Source: Clostridium tunisiense TJ (GTDB lineage Bacteria; Bacillota; Clostridia; Clostridiales; Clostridiaceae). Taken from it: 64,000 bases of DNA. Below, one piece after another: positions 41,836 through 49,802 of this stretch. The notes under the pieces were generated by a model. That model was not told the DNA's origin, did not search any database, and was given only the letters and a program-made list of their open reading frames with translations. Both the position numbers and the translations under genes were made by a program. The stretch spans positions 434,001 to 498,000 of the forward strand of contig NZ_AMQH01000002.1 in assembly GCF_000300195.1 (NCBI RefSeq), in the 5' to 3' direction. How positions within the stretch are numbered: the first letter of the stretch is position 1; the number at the start of each line of letters is the position of its first letter.

Positions 41836-42471
41836 ATGTCATTTACAGAAAATCTTAAAGAGATTTTATCAAACAAAACCACTATTCTTACTCTCATCGG
41901 AGTACTTATAATGATGGTATCTTTCACTAGAATTAAAAAGGTTAAACTTACTTCTAGGCTTATGGCCCACATTGGTCTTGCCCTTGCTTTATCTACAGTA
42001 TTACAGTTTTTTAAATTATTTGAGTTGCCTTATGGTGGAAGTGCTACCTTAGGAAGTATGCTTCCTATAATAGTTATATCTCTATTATATGGTCCAACGG
42101 TAGGTGTACTAACTGGCTTTCTATACGGGCTAGTTAACTTTGTTATAGGACCAGCTTATATACTTCACCCAATTCAGGTTTTATTCGATTATTCACTTCC
42201 TTTCATGGCAATAGGTCTTGCAGGTGTACTAAAGAATAATAGAATTCTAGCAGTAATATTTGCTTTCCTTTGTAGATTTGTATTCCACTTTATTTCTGGA
42301 GTAGTATTCTTTGGAGATTATGCAAAAGAAGGAATGTCACCAATTTTATATTCCTTCCTATACAATGGTGGATATTTGTTAGCAGATTGCCTGATTTGCG
42401 TAGCAATTATTTCAGTGGTTAAAATTGATTTAATATTAAAGAAAACCAACGATTTCAACAATGCCGCTTAG
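41836..42471 (+). CDS. thiT: ThiT, thiamine-binding S component of an ECF transporter
   Basis: A 211-residue integral membrane protein with about six helices. It has the ThiT signature: FELPYGGSATLGSMLPIIVISLLYGP, GVLTGFLYGLVNFVIGPAYILHPIQVLFDY and a Trp/Tyr-poor but conserved C-terminal half. ThiT binds thiamine and uses a shared energising module (EcfA, EcfA' and EcfT), which is not in the window. The TPP riboswitch directly upstream confirms the thiamine link. GGGAGGAAT precedes the ATG at 41836 and a terminator follows at 42541-42579, so the gene is alone in its unit. Confidence 0.95.
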   Translation: MSFTENLKEILSNKTTILTLIGVLIMMVSFTRIKKVKLTSRLMAHIGLALALSTVLQFFKLFELPYGGSATLGSMLPIIVISLLYGPTVGVLTGFLYGLVNFVIGPAYILHPIQVLFDYSLPFMAIGLAGVLKNNRILAVIFAFLCRFVFHFISGVVFFGDYAKEGMSPILYSFLYNGGYLLADCLICVAIISVVKIDLILKKTNDFNNAA

Positions 42472-42540
42472 CAGATAATTTCAAAGATTTTTTCAGCTAA
42501 AGATGCTGTATTTTAATTAAACCTATAAAACATATAAAAA

Positions 42541-42580
42541 AATGAAACTACATTATTGAATATAGTTTCATTTTTTATTA
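42541..42580. terminator. Bidirectional terminator between thiT and the lipoprotein gene
   Basis: AATGAAACTA (42541-42550) pairs with TAGTTTCATT (42567-42576 region) and is followed by TTTTTATTA on the plus strand, with an A-rich 5' side that gives a T-run on the other strand. It serves the converging genes. Confidence 0.8.
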
Positions 42581-42650
42581 CTTATTTACTTAGGATTTAT
42601 GATTTAAAAAGGAACTATTACTCCCCAAAATGTAACTAAACTTATGTTTT

Positions 42651-43460
42651 CTAGAAGTTTTCTGGCTTTTCAGCAGTAATATTTATCTTCCAGCTACCTT
42701 GTTCATATACATTATTTATATAATAGATCACAGGTTTTACCTTAGGGTCCCCCTGAAAAGTTACAGTTGCTTTATACTTAGTAGCGGTATATCCTTCCGT
42801 TTTTACTGTCATTACTACATCATAACCTTCTAAGTTATCACCCTCAGTAATTTCCACATTTTGTATTTTCTTTAGCCTATCCTCAAAATACATAATATCT
42901 GTGGAAAGTTGATATTTAGTTGTTTCTATATCACTTTTAATGCTCAAGCCTATCTTTTTACCCTTATTATCTCCGGTGTTAAAGGTTTCTATGGTTCTTA
43001 GCAAGCTTTCATAGTATATATTTTCAAAATCTATTGGTTTTCTGTTATTACCAAAATTCTTAATTATATCATTATCTAATCTATTAGATACAATATAATT
43101 TTTACCCTCATTATAAAAATTAGCTCCGTTTCCCTTGTCTAATCCTGCTACATAGTTAAATTTACTTATCTTATCCGGTGCTTCATAAATCTCAAAAATA
43201 TAATCTGGTTCTAAGGAAGTCTTTCCCTCCACTTCCTTTGCACTAGAAAGAAGCTTATATATATCCATAATTGCCGCTTCATCGGTTACAGTAAACTTAT
43301 AACTTTTATCTCTAGTGCTTTGAATAGTTATTTTCATAGCTCCTCGTAGTTTTATGTATTCAAAATCCTTATTCTTTTTCGGCATAATTGCGCAGGCTGA
43401 TAAAAATGAAGTTGCTACCAATATTGTTATTATAATTAAATACTTATTTAAATTTCTCAT
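42651..43460 (-). CDS. Lipoprotein of unknown function
   Basis: A 269-residue exported protein. The start MRNLNKYLIIITILVATSFLSACA is a lipoprotein signal with lipobox LSAC, so the mature protein should be anchored by a diacylglyceryl-Cys in the outer leaflet of the membrane. The rest is a mixed alpha/beta protein of about 245 residues (KLRGAMKITIQSTRDKSYKF, then YESLLRTIETFNTGDN, then TVKTEGYTATKYKATVTFQG). I recognise no enzyme motif. GGAGGGG precedes the ATG at 43460; an ATG four codons further up overlaps this site. A perfect hairpin lies about 22 bases above the start. No operon partner is evident. Confidence 0.75.
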   Translation of the reverse strand: MRNLNKYLIIITILVATSFLSACAIMPKKNKDFEYIKLRGAMKITIQSTRDKSYKFTVTDEAAIMDIYKLLSSAKEVEGKTSLEPDYIFEIYEAPDKISKFNYVAGLDKGNGANFYNEGKNYIVSNRLDNDIIKNFGNNRKPIDFENIYYESLLRTIETFNTGDNKGKKIGLSIKSDIETTKYQLSTDIMYFEDRLKKIQNVEITEGDNLEGYDVVMTVKTEGYTATKYKATVTFQGDPKVKPVIYYINNVYEQGSWKINITAEKPENF

Positions 43461-43479
43461 TTTCCCCTCCATAACAAAA

Positions 43480-43508
43480 ATTTAGAGAAGCATTATGCTT
43501 CTCTAATT
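43480..43508 (-). promoter_or_regulatory. Hairpin immediately upstream of the lipoprotein gene
   Basis: TTAGAGAAGC (43482-43491) and GCTTCTCTAA (43497-43506) form a perfect ten-base-pair stem with a five-base loop. On the minus strand AATTTTTG follows, so it can act as terminator for the gene at 43654 or as an attenuator in the lipoprotein leader. It ends about 22 bases before the ATG. Confidence 0.6.
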
Positions 43509-43653
43509 ATTTTTCTTACTTAGTATAAACTACATTTATTAATAAATATAGTTATTAAACATTTTAATGTACTTATATTATAATACTTCTTCTCATAACT
43601 TTACAAGTTATATCCCAATTATTTTACATTGTACATAATTAAGTTTCTACAGG

Positions 43654-44250
43654 CTAGCCCTTTAATATGTCATTAAAAGAAAAGGTATTTATTATATTTT
43701 CTAAAAATATAGGTGTGTTTTCTTTATGCTTCTCATCATTTATAACAAAATTTACTTTTATAATATAATCCTTTTGCTTAATATAATAATTATAAATTTT
43801 ATTAGTTTTATAATTATTTATACATAGGTTATATTGAAGGATATATCCATCATTATTTTTAATTTTTGATGGATTTAAAGTATAATCTTTAATCCCCATA
43901 CTTTTAATTTCTTTTATATCTACATCAATTAACTTTTTCATATCATCCTTTGTGTTGATAATTTGTATAAATCCATGGGTATATGTATCATCAGATACAA
44001 ACTCATTAAAGTAAATAACATTTTCTCTACTACTTGAACCTTCACTTGCAATCCATGACTTTGGAAGGCTATAGCTTAACTTACCTTCCAGGGCATCATA
44101 TTTTTTAAAGGATCCTATATTATTTTGAATTAAAGTGGCCATTTTTAGTTTACTCTCGAAATATTGACCAAGTCCAACAATAGTAATCATTAATCCTATG
44201 AGTATCACTACTAACCCTGTCTGCCTATTCTTTGCTATCATTACTCTCAT
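43654..44250 (-). CDS. Membrane-anchored protein with a PsbP-like extracellular domain
   Basis: A 198-residue protein with one N-terminal transmembrane helix (TGLVVILIGLMITIVGLGQYF, residues about 10-30) and an extracytoplasmic domain. The domain begins GKLSYSLPKSWIASEG and continues through VIYFNEFVSDDTYTHGFIQI, GYILQYNLC and IYNYYIKQKDYIIKVNFVI, a pattern like the PsbP/PsbP-like fold used by many Firmicute surface proteins. No catalytic motif. AGGAGG is nine bases upstream of the ATG at 44250; the 15 codons upstream have no ribosome site. A long perfect hairpin (44278-44319) lies in the leader. Function unknown. Confidence 0.7.
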   Translation of the reverse strand: MRVMIAKNRQTGLVVILIGLMITIVGLGQYFESKLKMATLIQNNIGSFKKYDALEGKLSYSLPKSWIASEGSSSRENVIYFNEFVSDDTYTHGFIQIINTKDDMKKLIDVDIKEIKSMGIKDYTLNPSKIKNNDGYILQYNLCINNYKTNKIYNYYIKQKDYIIKVNFVINDEKHKENTPIFLENIINTFSFNDILKG

Positions 44251-44277
44251 CCTGTGGTTCCTCCTTTTATACATTAT

Positions 44278-44319
44278 AAATGTACAAGTGCCCATTCATC
44301 GCTAGGTACTTGTACATTT
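44278..44319. promoter_or_regulatory. 12-bp perfect inverted repeat in the leader of the PsbP-like gene
   Basis: AAATGTACAAGT (44278-44289) is the exact complement of ACTTGTACATTT (44308-44319), with an 18-base loop. On the minus strand it ends 27 bases before the ATG at 44250 and is followed by ATAATGTATAA rather than a T-run. It may be an operator or a leader RNA hairpin. Confidence 0.5.
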
Positions 44320-44433
44320 ATTTATAATAAAAATTAGCTTAAATTTAAAATTAGTACTATAACTAACCCTAAATAAAATTAATTCTTTGTAATATATCTA
44401 TGAGGCTTGTATAAAAAATAGAATAAATTTAAG

Positions 44434-44474
44434 TAAAAAAATAATCCCCTACCTTATCAGCAGAGGATTATTAC
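44434..44474 (-). terminator. Terminator after the Gly/Thr-repeat protein gene
   Basis: On the minus strand AATAATCC (44473-44466) pairs with GGATTATT (44446-44439), with partial CT/AG pairing inside, and is followed by TTTTTT. It lies seven bases past the stop codon at 44481. Confidence 0.85.
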
Positions 44475-44480
44475 ATAGTT

Positions 44481-46568
44481 TTAAGAACGCTTTATTGGAA
44501 TTACTACATTATTTGTCTTAAAGTCGTAGTACATGAGCCAGTGTCCCATATCCTTTTCTTCCTTAGATGGCATCCAAGTAACAAATCCTGTTTTTCCACC
44601 ATAAGGTTGATCTTCTAATGCTTTGGTTCCAGGTATTCCATAAATTATATATTTTAGTTTACCTTCATCATCACACTTATATCCAATTATAAAGTTTTTC
44701 TTTTTAGATATATATGGGTAATAACAAATCATTGGATAAAATACTACTGTATACTTATTATAGTCATATATGCAATACATATCTTCAAGTTTACTTACTG
44801 CAACTTTATACCAGAAACAGTTTTTAATATTTTCATTTTCTCCGAGCTTTTCAAAGCCTTTAACTACATTCTTAAAGAACTCTCCTGTATTGCCTAATGG
44901 CCAGTTGTATTTATACATATGGTTTTCATTGTTTTCCCAATTATTATATTTCCCATAATTTTTCTTATTGTCTTTGCACTGATTGTAAGATTTATGGTCA
45001 TCATATTCATCATCCATATGGTGTAGCATATGATGTTCATAATGATTATCCTCATCCTGTTCTTCATGATGCATATGGTTCATCATGAGATGATTGAAGT
45101 TATCATCGTCATCATGGTTATTTTTATGGTTCTTATGCTGCTTACAGTAATCGCAGTCATCATCCTCATAATCATCCATATATTCATGATGCTTATTGCA
45201 ATAATCCTGTTGATCTTTGTGCTTCTTGCACTTTTTATGCTTATGTCTTTCAAGTTTAGAACTTTCTATTTCTTCTTCATATCTATCAAAAATATCCATG
45301 CCCCTAGGTGTTGTATCACCTTGATTTACTGGGGTCATATTTATAATGGTATCATCTTCATAGTAATCCTCAAACTCATCAATAAAGCCATTTTGTGTTC
45401 CTGTAGTAGGTTGTGTACCCATTCCTGCGCCAGTTCCAGTGCCTGTGGTTCCCGCACCTGTTCCAGTTCCGCCTGCACCCATAGTTCCTGTTCCTACAGT
45501 ACCCGTTCCTGTAGTTCCTGTTCCAACTCCTGTGCCAGCTCCTGCACCTGTAGTTCCAGCCCCTGTTCCTGTTCCACCTGCTCCCATGGTTCCTGTGCCC
45601 CCAGCACCAGTTCCTGTAGTTCCAGTTCCAACTCCTGTACCAGCTCCAGTACCTGTGGTTCCTGCTCCTGTTCCTACCCCAGTGCCTGTTCCCATGGTTC
45701 CTGTGCCTCCAGTACCCGTTCCTGTAGCTCCAGTTCCAACTCCTGTACCAGCTCCAGTTCCAACTCCTGTACCAGCTCCAGTACCTGTGGTTCCTGTTCC
45801 TGTTCCTGTTCCTACGCCAGTGCCTGTTCCCATGGTTCCTGTGCCCCCAGTACCCGTTCCTGTAGTTCCAGTTCCAACTCCTGTACCAGCTCCAGTACCT
45901 GTGGTTCCTGCTCCTGTTCCTGCGCCAGTGCCTGTTCCCATAGTTCCTGTGCCTCCAGTACCCGTTCCTGTAGTTCCAGTTCCAACTCCTGTACCAGCTC
46001 CAGTACCTGTGGTTCCTGCTCCTGTTCCTACCCCAGTGCCTGTTCCCATAGTTCCTGTGCCTCCAGTACCCGTTCCTGTAGTTCCAGTTCCAACTCCTGT
46101 ACCTGTGGTTCCTGTTCCATTTGTTCCCGGCTGAGTAGTTCCTTTAGATATTGGGTAAGTAGTCCAATCTTTTGGTACATCAGTAGTTGAAAATCCTACC
46201 ATAATAGGAGTTATAGTTCCATTCATAGAAACTACTGCTGCCCCAACTATCTTATCCATAGCAATATTAGTGTTGCCTATACTATTCATATCATAATCGA
46301 AATTAACATCAGCTCTACCGTTATCGTCTATGTTCAATCTTCCTAAATTTATAAGGCTTCTTGGATTTTGTTTATCTGTTATCAAAATCATATAATAAGG
46401 GCCTCTGTCTCGTTTTAAGTTTTGAACATAGTAGGATATTTTTGATCTATTATTTTTAACTTCTAATTTAGCATATCCAGAAGGTGCCTTGTCAGCTTCC
46501 ATACCGTAACCCTTTTGTTCTTCTTGCAATATGATAAAATATCTACTGTAGCTTTTTCTAGGTGTCAC
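44481..46568 (-). CDS. Large Gly/Thr tandem-repeat protein with His/Asp-rich region and conserved ends
   Basis: A 695-residue protein of four parts. Residues 1 to about 145 are a folded N-terminal domain (RYFIILQEEQKGYG, SGYAKLEVKNNRSKISYYVQNLK, LINLGRLNIDDNGRADV). Residues about 147-385 are a low-complexity Gly/Thr repeat built on a 36-residue unit, visible in DNA as 108-bp tandem repeats. Residues about 435-540 are extremely rich in His, Asp, Lys and Asn with scattered Cys (CDYCKQHKNH). Residues about 545-695 are a second folded domain with many aromatics (YDYNKYTVVFYPMICYYPYI). It has no signal peptide or membrane segment. The repeats are not Gly-X-Y, so it is not collagen-like. GTG at 46568 has GGAGG nine bases upstream. 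A spore or surface structural role is possible; no function is known to me. Confidence 0.75.
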   Translation of the reverse strand: MTPRKSYSRYFIILQEEQKGYGMEADKAPSGYAKLEVKNNRSKISYYVQNLKRDRGPYYMILITDKQNPRSLINLGRLNIDDNGRADVNFDYDMNSIGNTNIAMDKIVGAAVVSMNGTITPIMVGFSTTDVPKDWTTYPISKGTTQPGTNGTGTTGTGVGTGTTGTGTGGTGTMGTGTGVGTGAGTTGTGAGTGVGTGTTGTGTGGTGTMGTGTGAGTGAGTTGTGAGTGVGTGTTGTGTGGTGTMGTGTGVGTGTGTGTTGTGAGTGVGTGAGTGVGTGATGTGTGGTGTMGTGTGVGTGAGTTGTGAGTGVGTGTTGTGAGGTGTMGAGGTGTGAGTTGAGAGTGVGTGTTGTGTVGTGTMGAGGTGTGAGTTGTGTGAGMGTQPTTGTQNGFIDEFEDYYEDDTIINMTPVNQGDTTPRGMDIFDRYEEEIESSKLERHKHKKCKKHKDQQDYCNKHHEYMDDYEDDDCDYCKQHKNHKNNHDDDDNFNHLMMNHMHHEEQDEDNHYEHHMLHHMDDEYDDHKSYNQCKDNKKNYGKYNNWENNENHMYKYNWPLGNTGEFFKNVVKGFEKLGENENIKNCFWYKVAVSKLEDMYCIYDYNKYTVVFYPMICYYPYISKKKNFIIGYKCDDEGKLKYIIYGIPGTKALEDQPYGGKTGFVTWMPSKEEKDMGHWLMYYDFKTNNVVIPIKRS
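45425..46130 (-). repeat. 108-bp coding tandem repeat array
   Basis: Within the preceding gene the block starting TTCCAGTTCCAACTCCTGT (plus strand) recurs near 45621, 45728, 45866, 45974 and 46081. The spacing is 108 bases, except one interval of about 138 that carries an extra 30-bp duplication. The array is much richer in G+C than the window. Such arrays change length readily by slippage or recombination and can be mis-assembled. Confidence 0.85.
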
Positions 46569-46699
46569 TCCCAATTACCTCCATTATAATTTATACATTA
46601 TAATATATGAGTGATGTACCTAAAAGATGAAAGTTTTTTTTCTACAGCTTTAATTCTGTTTTTCAGGAACAATTTTTGTAACCAAAATTCTATAAAATC

Positions 46700-47536
46700 C
46701 TATTTAAGTTCTGATACCGTATTAGCCAAGTTTGCAAATTCTTCGATAGATAAAGTTTCGCCTCTTCTACCAGAATCTATATTTGCTTTTTCAAAGGCCT
46801 CTTTTAAAGTTTCTTTGTCCAATCCAACATTTTTCATAGCATTAGAAAGAGTTTTTCTTCTCATGTTAAAGGATTGTCTTATTATACTGAAAAATAACTT
46901 CTCATCCTTCACTTGTACTCTTGGTTTTTCTAGTATATCTAGTCTTATTACTATGGAATCTACCTTAGGAGAAGGTATAAAGGAAGAAGGTGGTACTCTT
47001 CTTATAATTTTTGTGTCACAATAATATTGGGCAAGTAATGAAAATGCACCATAATCTTTAGTACTTGGCTCTGCATCAATTCTTTCTGCCACTTCTTTTT
47101 GTATCATTATAGTTATGGATTTAATATTATATTTGCCATTAAGTAAGCTTGCAATTATAGGAGTAGTAACGTAATAAGGTAAATTTGCAACTACCTTTAC
47201 ACTTTTTTCTTCTCCTATAAGTTCGTCATAATCTACTTTTAATGCATCTTTATGTACTAATTGAAAATTAGGAAACTCTTTTAGCTCTTCCTGCAATATA
47301 GGTATAAGCCTTTCATCAAGTTCTATGCTTGTAACTTTTTTAGCTCTTTTTAAAAGCTCTTTAGTTAGAGTTCCAACTCCTGGTCCTATTTCTATTACAT
47401 AGTCTTCCTCTGTAATATCTGCTCCCTCAACTATATCATCTAATACTGTATCATCTGTCAAAAAGTTTTGACCAAGACTTTTTGTGAATTTAAAATTATA
47501 TTTTAATACTATATCTTTAGTACTTAAGTTTTCCAT
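46700..47536 (-). CDS. rsmA: 16S rRNA dimethyladenosine transferase RsmA (KsgA)
   Basis: Dimethylates the two adjacent adenines in the 3' terminal helix of 16S rRNA using S-adenosylmethionine. The 278 residues include the SAM motif [16 protein letters not shown], the acidic ESxELD-type [10 protein letters not shown], and the catalytic [10 protein letters not shown] (motif IV). The C-terminal helical domain has [14 protein letters not shown]. Length and order are normal. ATG at 47536; the upstream rnmV stop is one base away, so the two are translationally coupled, as in Bacillus and other clostridia. No clear terminator follows before the next gene. Confidence 0.97.
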   Translation of the reverse strand: MENLSTKDIVLKYNFKFTKSLGQNFLTDDTVLDDIVEGADITEEDYVIEIGPGVGTLTKELLKRAKKVTSIELDERLIPILQEELKEFPNFQLVHKDALKVDYDELIGEEKSVKVVANLPYYVTTPIIASLLNGKYNIKSITIMIQKEVAERIDAEPSTKDYGAFSLLAQYYCDTKIIRRVPPSSFIPSPKVDSIVIRLDILEKPRVQVKDEKLFFSIIRQSFNMRRKTLSNAMKNVGLDKETLKEAFEKANIDSGRRGETLSIEEFANLANTVSELK

Positions 47537-47537
47537 G

Positions 47538-48080
47538 CTAAATCTCCTTCTCTATCTTTTCTAGAGCCTTAATAAATTCTTCTTTTGAAATTCCATAGTT
47601 ATTTAATCTAGTTACAAGTTGGTTAGTGTTGCAATATCCTATTCCTAGTTGCTTTCCTAATGCATCTCTTCTTTCTCGTGCTTTGTTATTGCCTGTAAGC
47701 TTAAAGTAATACATATCTTGAATATCAAATTCTTTTCTTGCTTCTTTTATTTCACACTTTGCATTTTCTAAAGCTCTAATAATAGTCTCTGGAGATGCAT
47801 TTTCAACCCCTATATCTCCATCCTTTGTTCCTTCACTCTGAGTTATGTATGCATGTTTTACATCGGGTACTCTTTTAGAAATAATTCTTCTAATTTTTTC
47901 TCCTGCAAAATCTGGATCTGTTAAAATAATTACCCCTTGTCTTTTTTGCGCTTGCTTTATTTTCTCTATTATTTGTCCATTTATTCCAAACCCACTTACA
48001 GAAATAACTTCTGCTTCTACAGCTCTTTTTACTGCTGTTATATCGTCTCGTCCTTCTACTACAATAACTTCCTTAATCAT
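47538..48080 (-). CDS. rnmV: Ribonuclease M5
   Basis: Removes precursor sequence from 5S rRNA in Firmicutes. The 180-residue protein has the TOPRIM nuclease core: [14 protein letters not shown] with the catalytic Glu and [14 protein letters not shown] with the DxD metal site. The C-terminal part ([30 protein letters not shown]) matches the RNase M5 specificity domain. GGAGG precedes the ATG at 48080. It forms a two-gene unit with rsmA. A 73-base inverted-repeat element lies about 43 bases upstream of its start, between the gene and its probable promoter region. Confidence 0.95.
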   Translation of the reverse strand: MIKEVIVVEGRDDITAVKRAVEAEVISVSGFGINGQIIEKIKQAQKRQGVIILTDPDFAGEKIRRIISKRVPDVKHAYITQSEGTKDGDIGVENASPETIIRALENAKCEIKEARKEFDIQDMYYFKLTGNNKARERRDALGKQLGIGYCNTNQLVTRLNNYGISKEEFIKALEKIEKEI

Positions 48081-48122
48081 AAATCCATGCCTCCAAATAA
48101 TAACTTACCTATTATATCTACT

Positions 48123-48195
48123 TAGGCATCTTCAAAAAATAAGTAAGTCAGTATGCTAGTCTATTTTGTGTTATTATTTCTCTTCAGATACCTTA
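48123..48195. repeat. Inverted-repeat element, family R1 (short 73-bp copy)
   Basis: Begins TAGGCATCTTCAAAAAATAAG and ends CTTCAGATACCTTA, the same ends as the long copies at 36.3 and 57.9 kb, including TAAGTCAGTATGCTAGTCTATTTTGTG. It lacks the roughly 90-base centre. This looks like an internally deleted or minimal copy. It lies just upstream of rnmV. Confidence 0.7.
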
Positions 48196-48365
48196 TATTA
48201 TTTTACCATGTAAATTCTCAATATAGGAAACCAAATAAAAAACTTTTCACACTTAATTATGTTGATTTTTCTAAGCTTTTCTCAAAGAATCTTAACTAAT
48301 AGTATTATAAATAGATTGTGATTTTTATTCATTATGTATTCACACTACAGATAATGAAAATTATG

Positions 48366-48484
48366 ATTTAACTTATACGTGAATAAATGTTGGTTGCCTT
48401 AAGACTTTTTGAGGATGAATTTTGTTCATCCTGAATGAACTTCATCATGAGCAAAATAAACTTTCATCATTAAAGCCTTATAGC
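48366..48484. repeat. Dispersed intergenic repeat, family R2 (copy 3)
   Basis: Contains TTTAACTTATAC, TTGGTTGCCTTAAGACTTTTTG, GGATGAATTTTGTTCATCC (a hairpin), ACTTCATCATGA and ATTAAAGCCTTATAGC in the family order. It occupies the space between the rnmV leader and the yabE terminator. The hairpin-bearing middle is longer than in the 13.5-kb copy. Confidence 0.5.
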
Positions 48485-48520
48485 AAAATAAAAAATAGGA
48501 GATTATTCTCCTATTTTATA
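48485..48520 (-). terminator. Rho-independent terminator overlapping the yabE stop codon
   Basis: On the minus strand AAAATAGGAG (starting in the last Lys codon and TAG stop) pairs with CTCCTATTTT around AATAAT, and TTATTTT follows (48519-48485). Confidence 0.85.
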
Positions 48521-49527
48521 ATATAAACGTTTATTCTTCTTCTTCCCCAATTCATCATCTCTGAATAAGTATTGAAATATACATCTATTATATTTCCCTT
48601 TATAGCACCACCAGTATCTTCTGCAATTGCATAACCATATCCTTCTATATATAGTTTTGTACCAAGTGGAATAACTCTTGGATCTACTGCTACTGTGCTA
48701 TATCCGTTAGGATCACGTCTACATTTTGTACCTGTTGCTGTTCTATCTGATGCATCACCTCTGTCTGCTGTATATGCAGTCGATGAAAACGATAGCTTTT
48801 TAGTGTACAAAACTTCTCCTCCACGAGATGGTCTTAAAACGCCAAGTGTACCAATATTAACTATTTTCTTTATTGGATTCTTTTGAACTTTCTCTTCAAC
48901 CACTTTGCGGTTAACTTCTTTACCATCTTCATACACAACCTCTGTTGTGATTGCTTTTTCTCCTGATGATCCTTCTTGAACTACCTGTTGAGTTCCTTCG
49001 GCTAGATCATTATTTTTTCTTACTTCAGTTTCAAAAGCAATTTCTTGAACTTCATTTAATATTTCTCTTTTTACTCTTGTTATTTGAATTTTCATGCCAT
49101 TCTCTAATGGCTTTTCTAAAGCTGGAACAATTTTATCCTCTGCCTCTAGGGTTATGTTTTCAACAGCTAATAAATCCTTAACTGTTGGTTCTGCAGAAGC
49201 AAGGGTTAAATCTTTTCCATCTACATTCACTTCAATTTCCACGGCCTTACTAATATATATAATATCTCCGTCTTTTACTTCACTGTCTAATGTCATAGAA
49301 ACTTTATCTTTTTCACCAACACTTATACCATAGTCTTCAAAAACCTTATTTAGATTTTTAGCTAAGGTAGTTATCTTGGTTTCCTTTCCGTCTATAACTA
49401 CTGTTATGTCTTTTCTTAAGTTCAAAATTGTAATTGTTGTACACATTAAAACCAATGCTACAATAAATAATGTCTTAGGCCAAATTGAAAAATATTTTTT
49501 CAATTTATCTTTAGCAATGATATTCAT
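48511..49527 (-). CDS. yabE: YabE/RpfB-like cell-wall protein: DUF348-G5-3D
   Basis: A 338-residue exported wall-acting protein. An N-terminal transmembrane helix or uncleaved signal (TLFIVALVLMCTTITILNL, about 19-37) is followed by two ubiquitin-like DUF348 units (ITVVIDGKETKITTLAKNL; VNVDGKDLTLASAEPTVKDLL), a G5 domain (KREILNEVQEIAFET, then VEEKVQKNPI) and a C-terminal 3D domain (FSSTAYTADRGDASD, AVDPRVIPLGTKLYIEGYG, AEDTGGAIKGNIIDVYF with its Asp residues). The 3D fold is the MltA-type lytic transglycosylase barrel, so peptidoglycan remodelling is likely. ATG at 49527 with GGGGAGG. A consensus promoter lies at 49562-49590 and a terminator overlaps the stop, so it is a single-gene unit. 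Confidence 0.93.
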   Translation of the reverse strand: MNIIAKDKLKKYFSIWPKTLFIVALVLMCTTITILNLRKDITVVIDGKETKITTLAKNLNKVFEDYGISVGEKDKVSMTLDSEVKDGDIIYISKAVEIEVNVDGKDLTLASAEPTVKDLLAVENITLEAEDKIVPALEKPLENGMKIQITRVKREILNEVQEIAFETEVRKNNDLAEGTQQVVQEGSSGEKAITTEVVYEDGKEVNRKVVEEKVQKNPIKKIVNIGTLGVLRPSRGGEVLYTKKLSFSSTAYTADRGDASDRTATGTKCRRDPNGYSTVAVDPRVIPLGTKLYIEGYGYAIAEDTGGAIKGNIIDVYFNTYSEMMNWGRRRINVYIIK

Positions 49528-49561
49528 AAAGATTACCTCCCCTAGACAAGAGTACTAAGCA

Positions 49562-49590
49562 ATTATATATTACCCTAGTTTATGTGTCAA
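49562..49590 (-). promoter_or_regulatory. Consensus SigA promoter of yabE
   Basis: Minus strand TTGACA (49590-49585), 17 bases, TATAAT (49567-49562): a full match to consensus. Transcription starts near 49555, giving a leader of about 28 bases. Confidence 0.88.
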
Positions 49591-49802
49591 ATTTTAGCAC
49601 TCTATCTCTTGAATTGACTGTAGTAAATGCATCTCATGCATAGAATTATAAATAATTCCCTTTAATGCTATAGATATCAGTCTTCTCTGGGTGGAATTGA
49701 AGTGTTTTTTAATGTATATTCAAAAATGTAATTAATATTCCTGTTCCAAAGAATTAATTTACTATTTTTGAGTGTATTACCAATAATTAACATTATAATG
49801 GA

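Noticed and set aside
45425-46130. CRISPR-like direct repeats
   Set aside because: The array is coding, in frame, with units joined end to end and no unique spacers.
45030-46190. Long open frames on the plus strand over the Gly/Thr repeat (386 and 231 codons, Ser/Cys-rich or Pro/Val-rich)
   Set aside because: They are the complement of the 108-bp repeat, which has no stop codons in several frames. They have no ribosome site and no domain, while the minus-strand frame has a good start and terminator.
44481-46568. Collagen-like protein
   Set aside because: Glycine does not recur every third residue; the repeat is Gly-Thr based with a 36-residue period.
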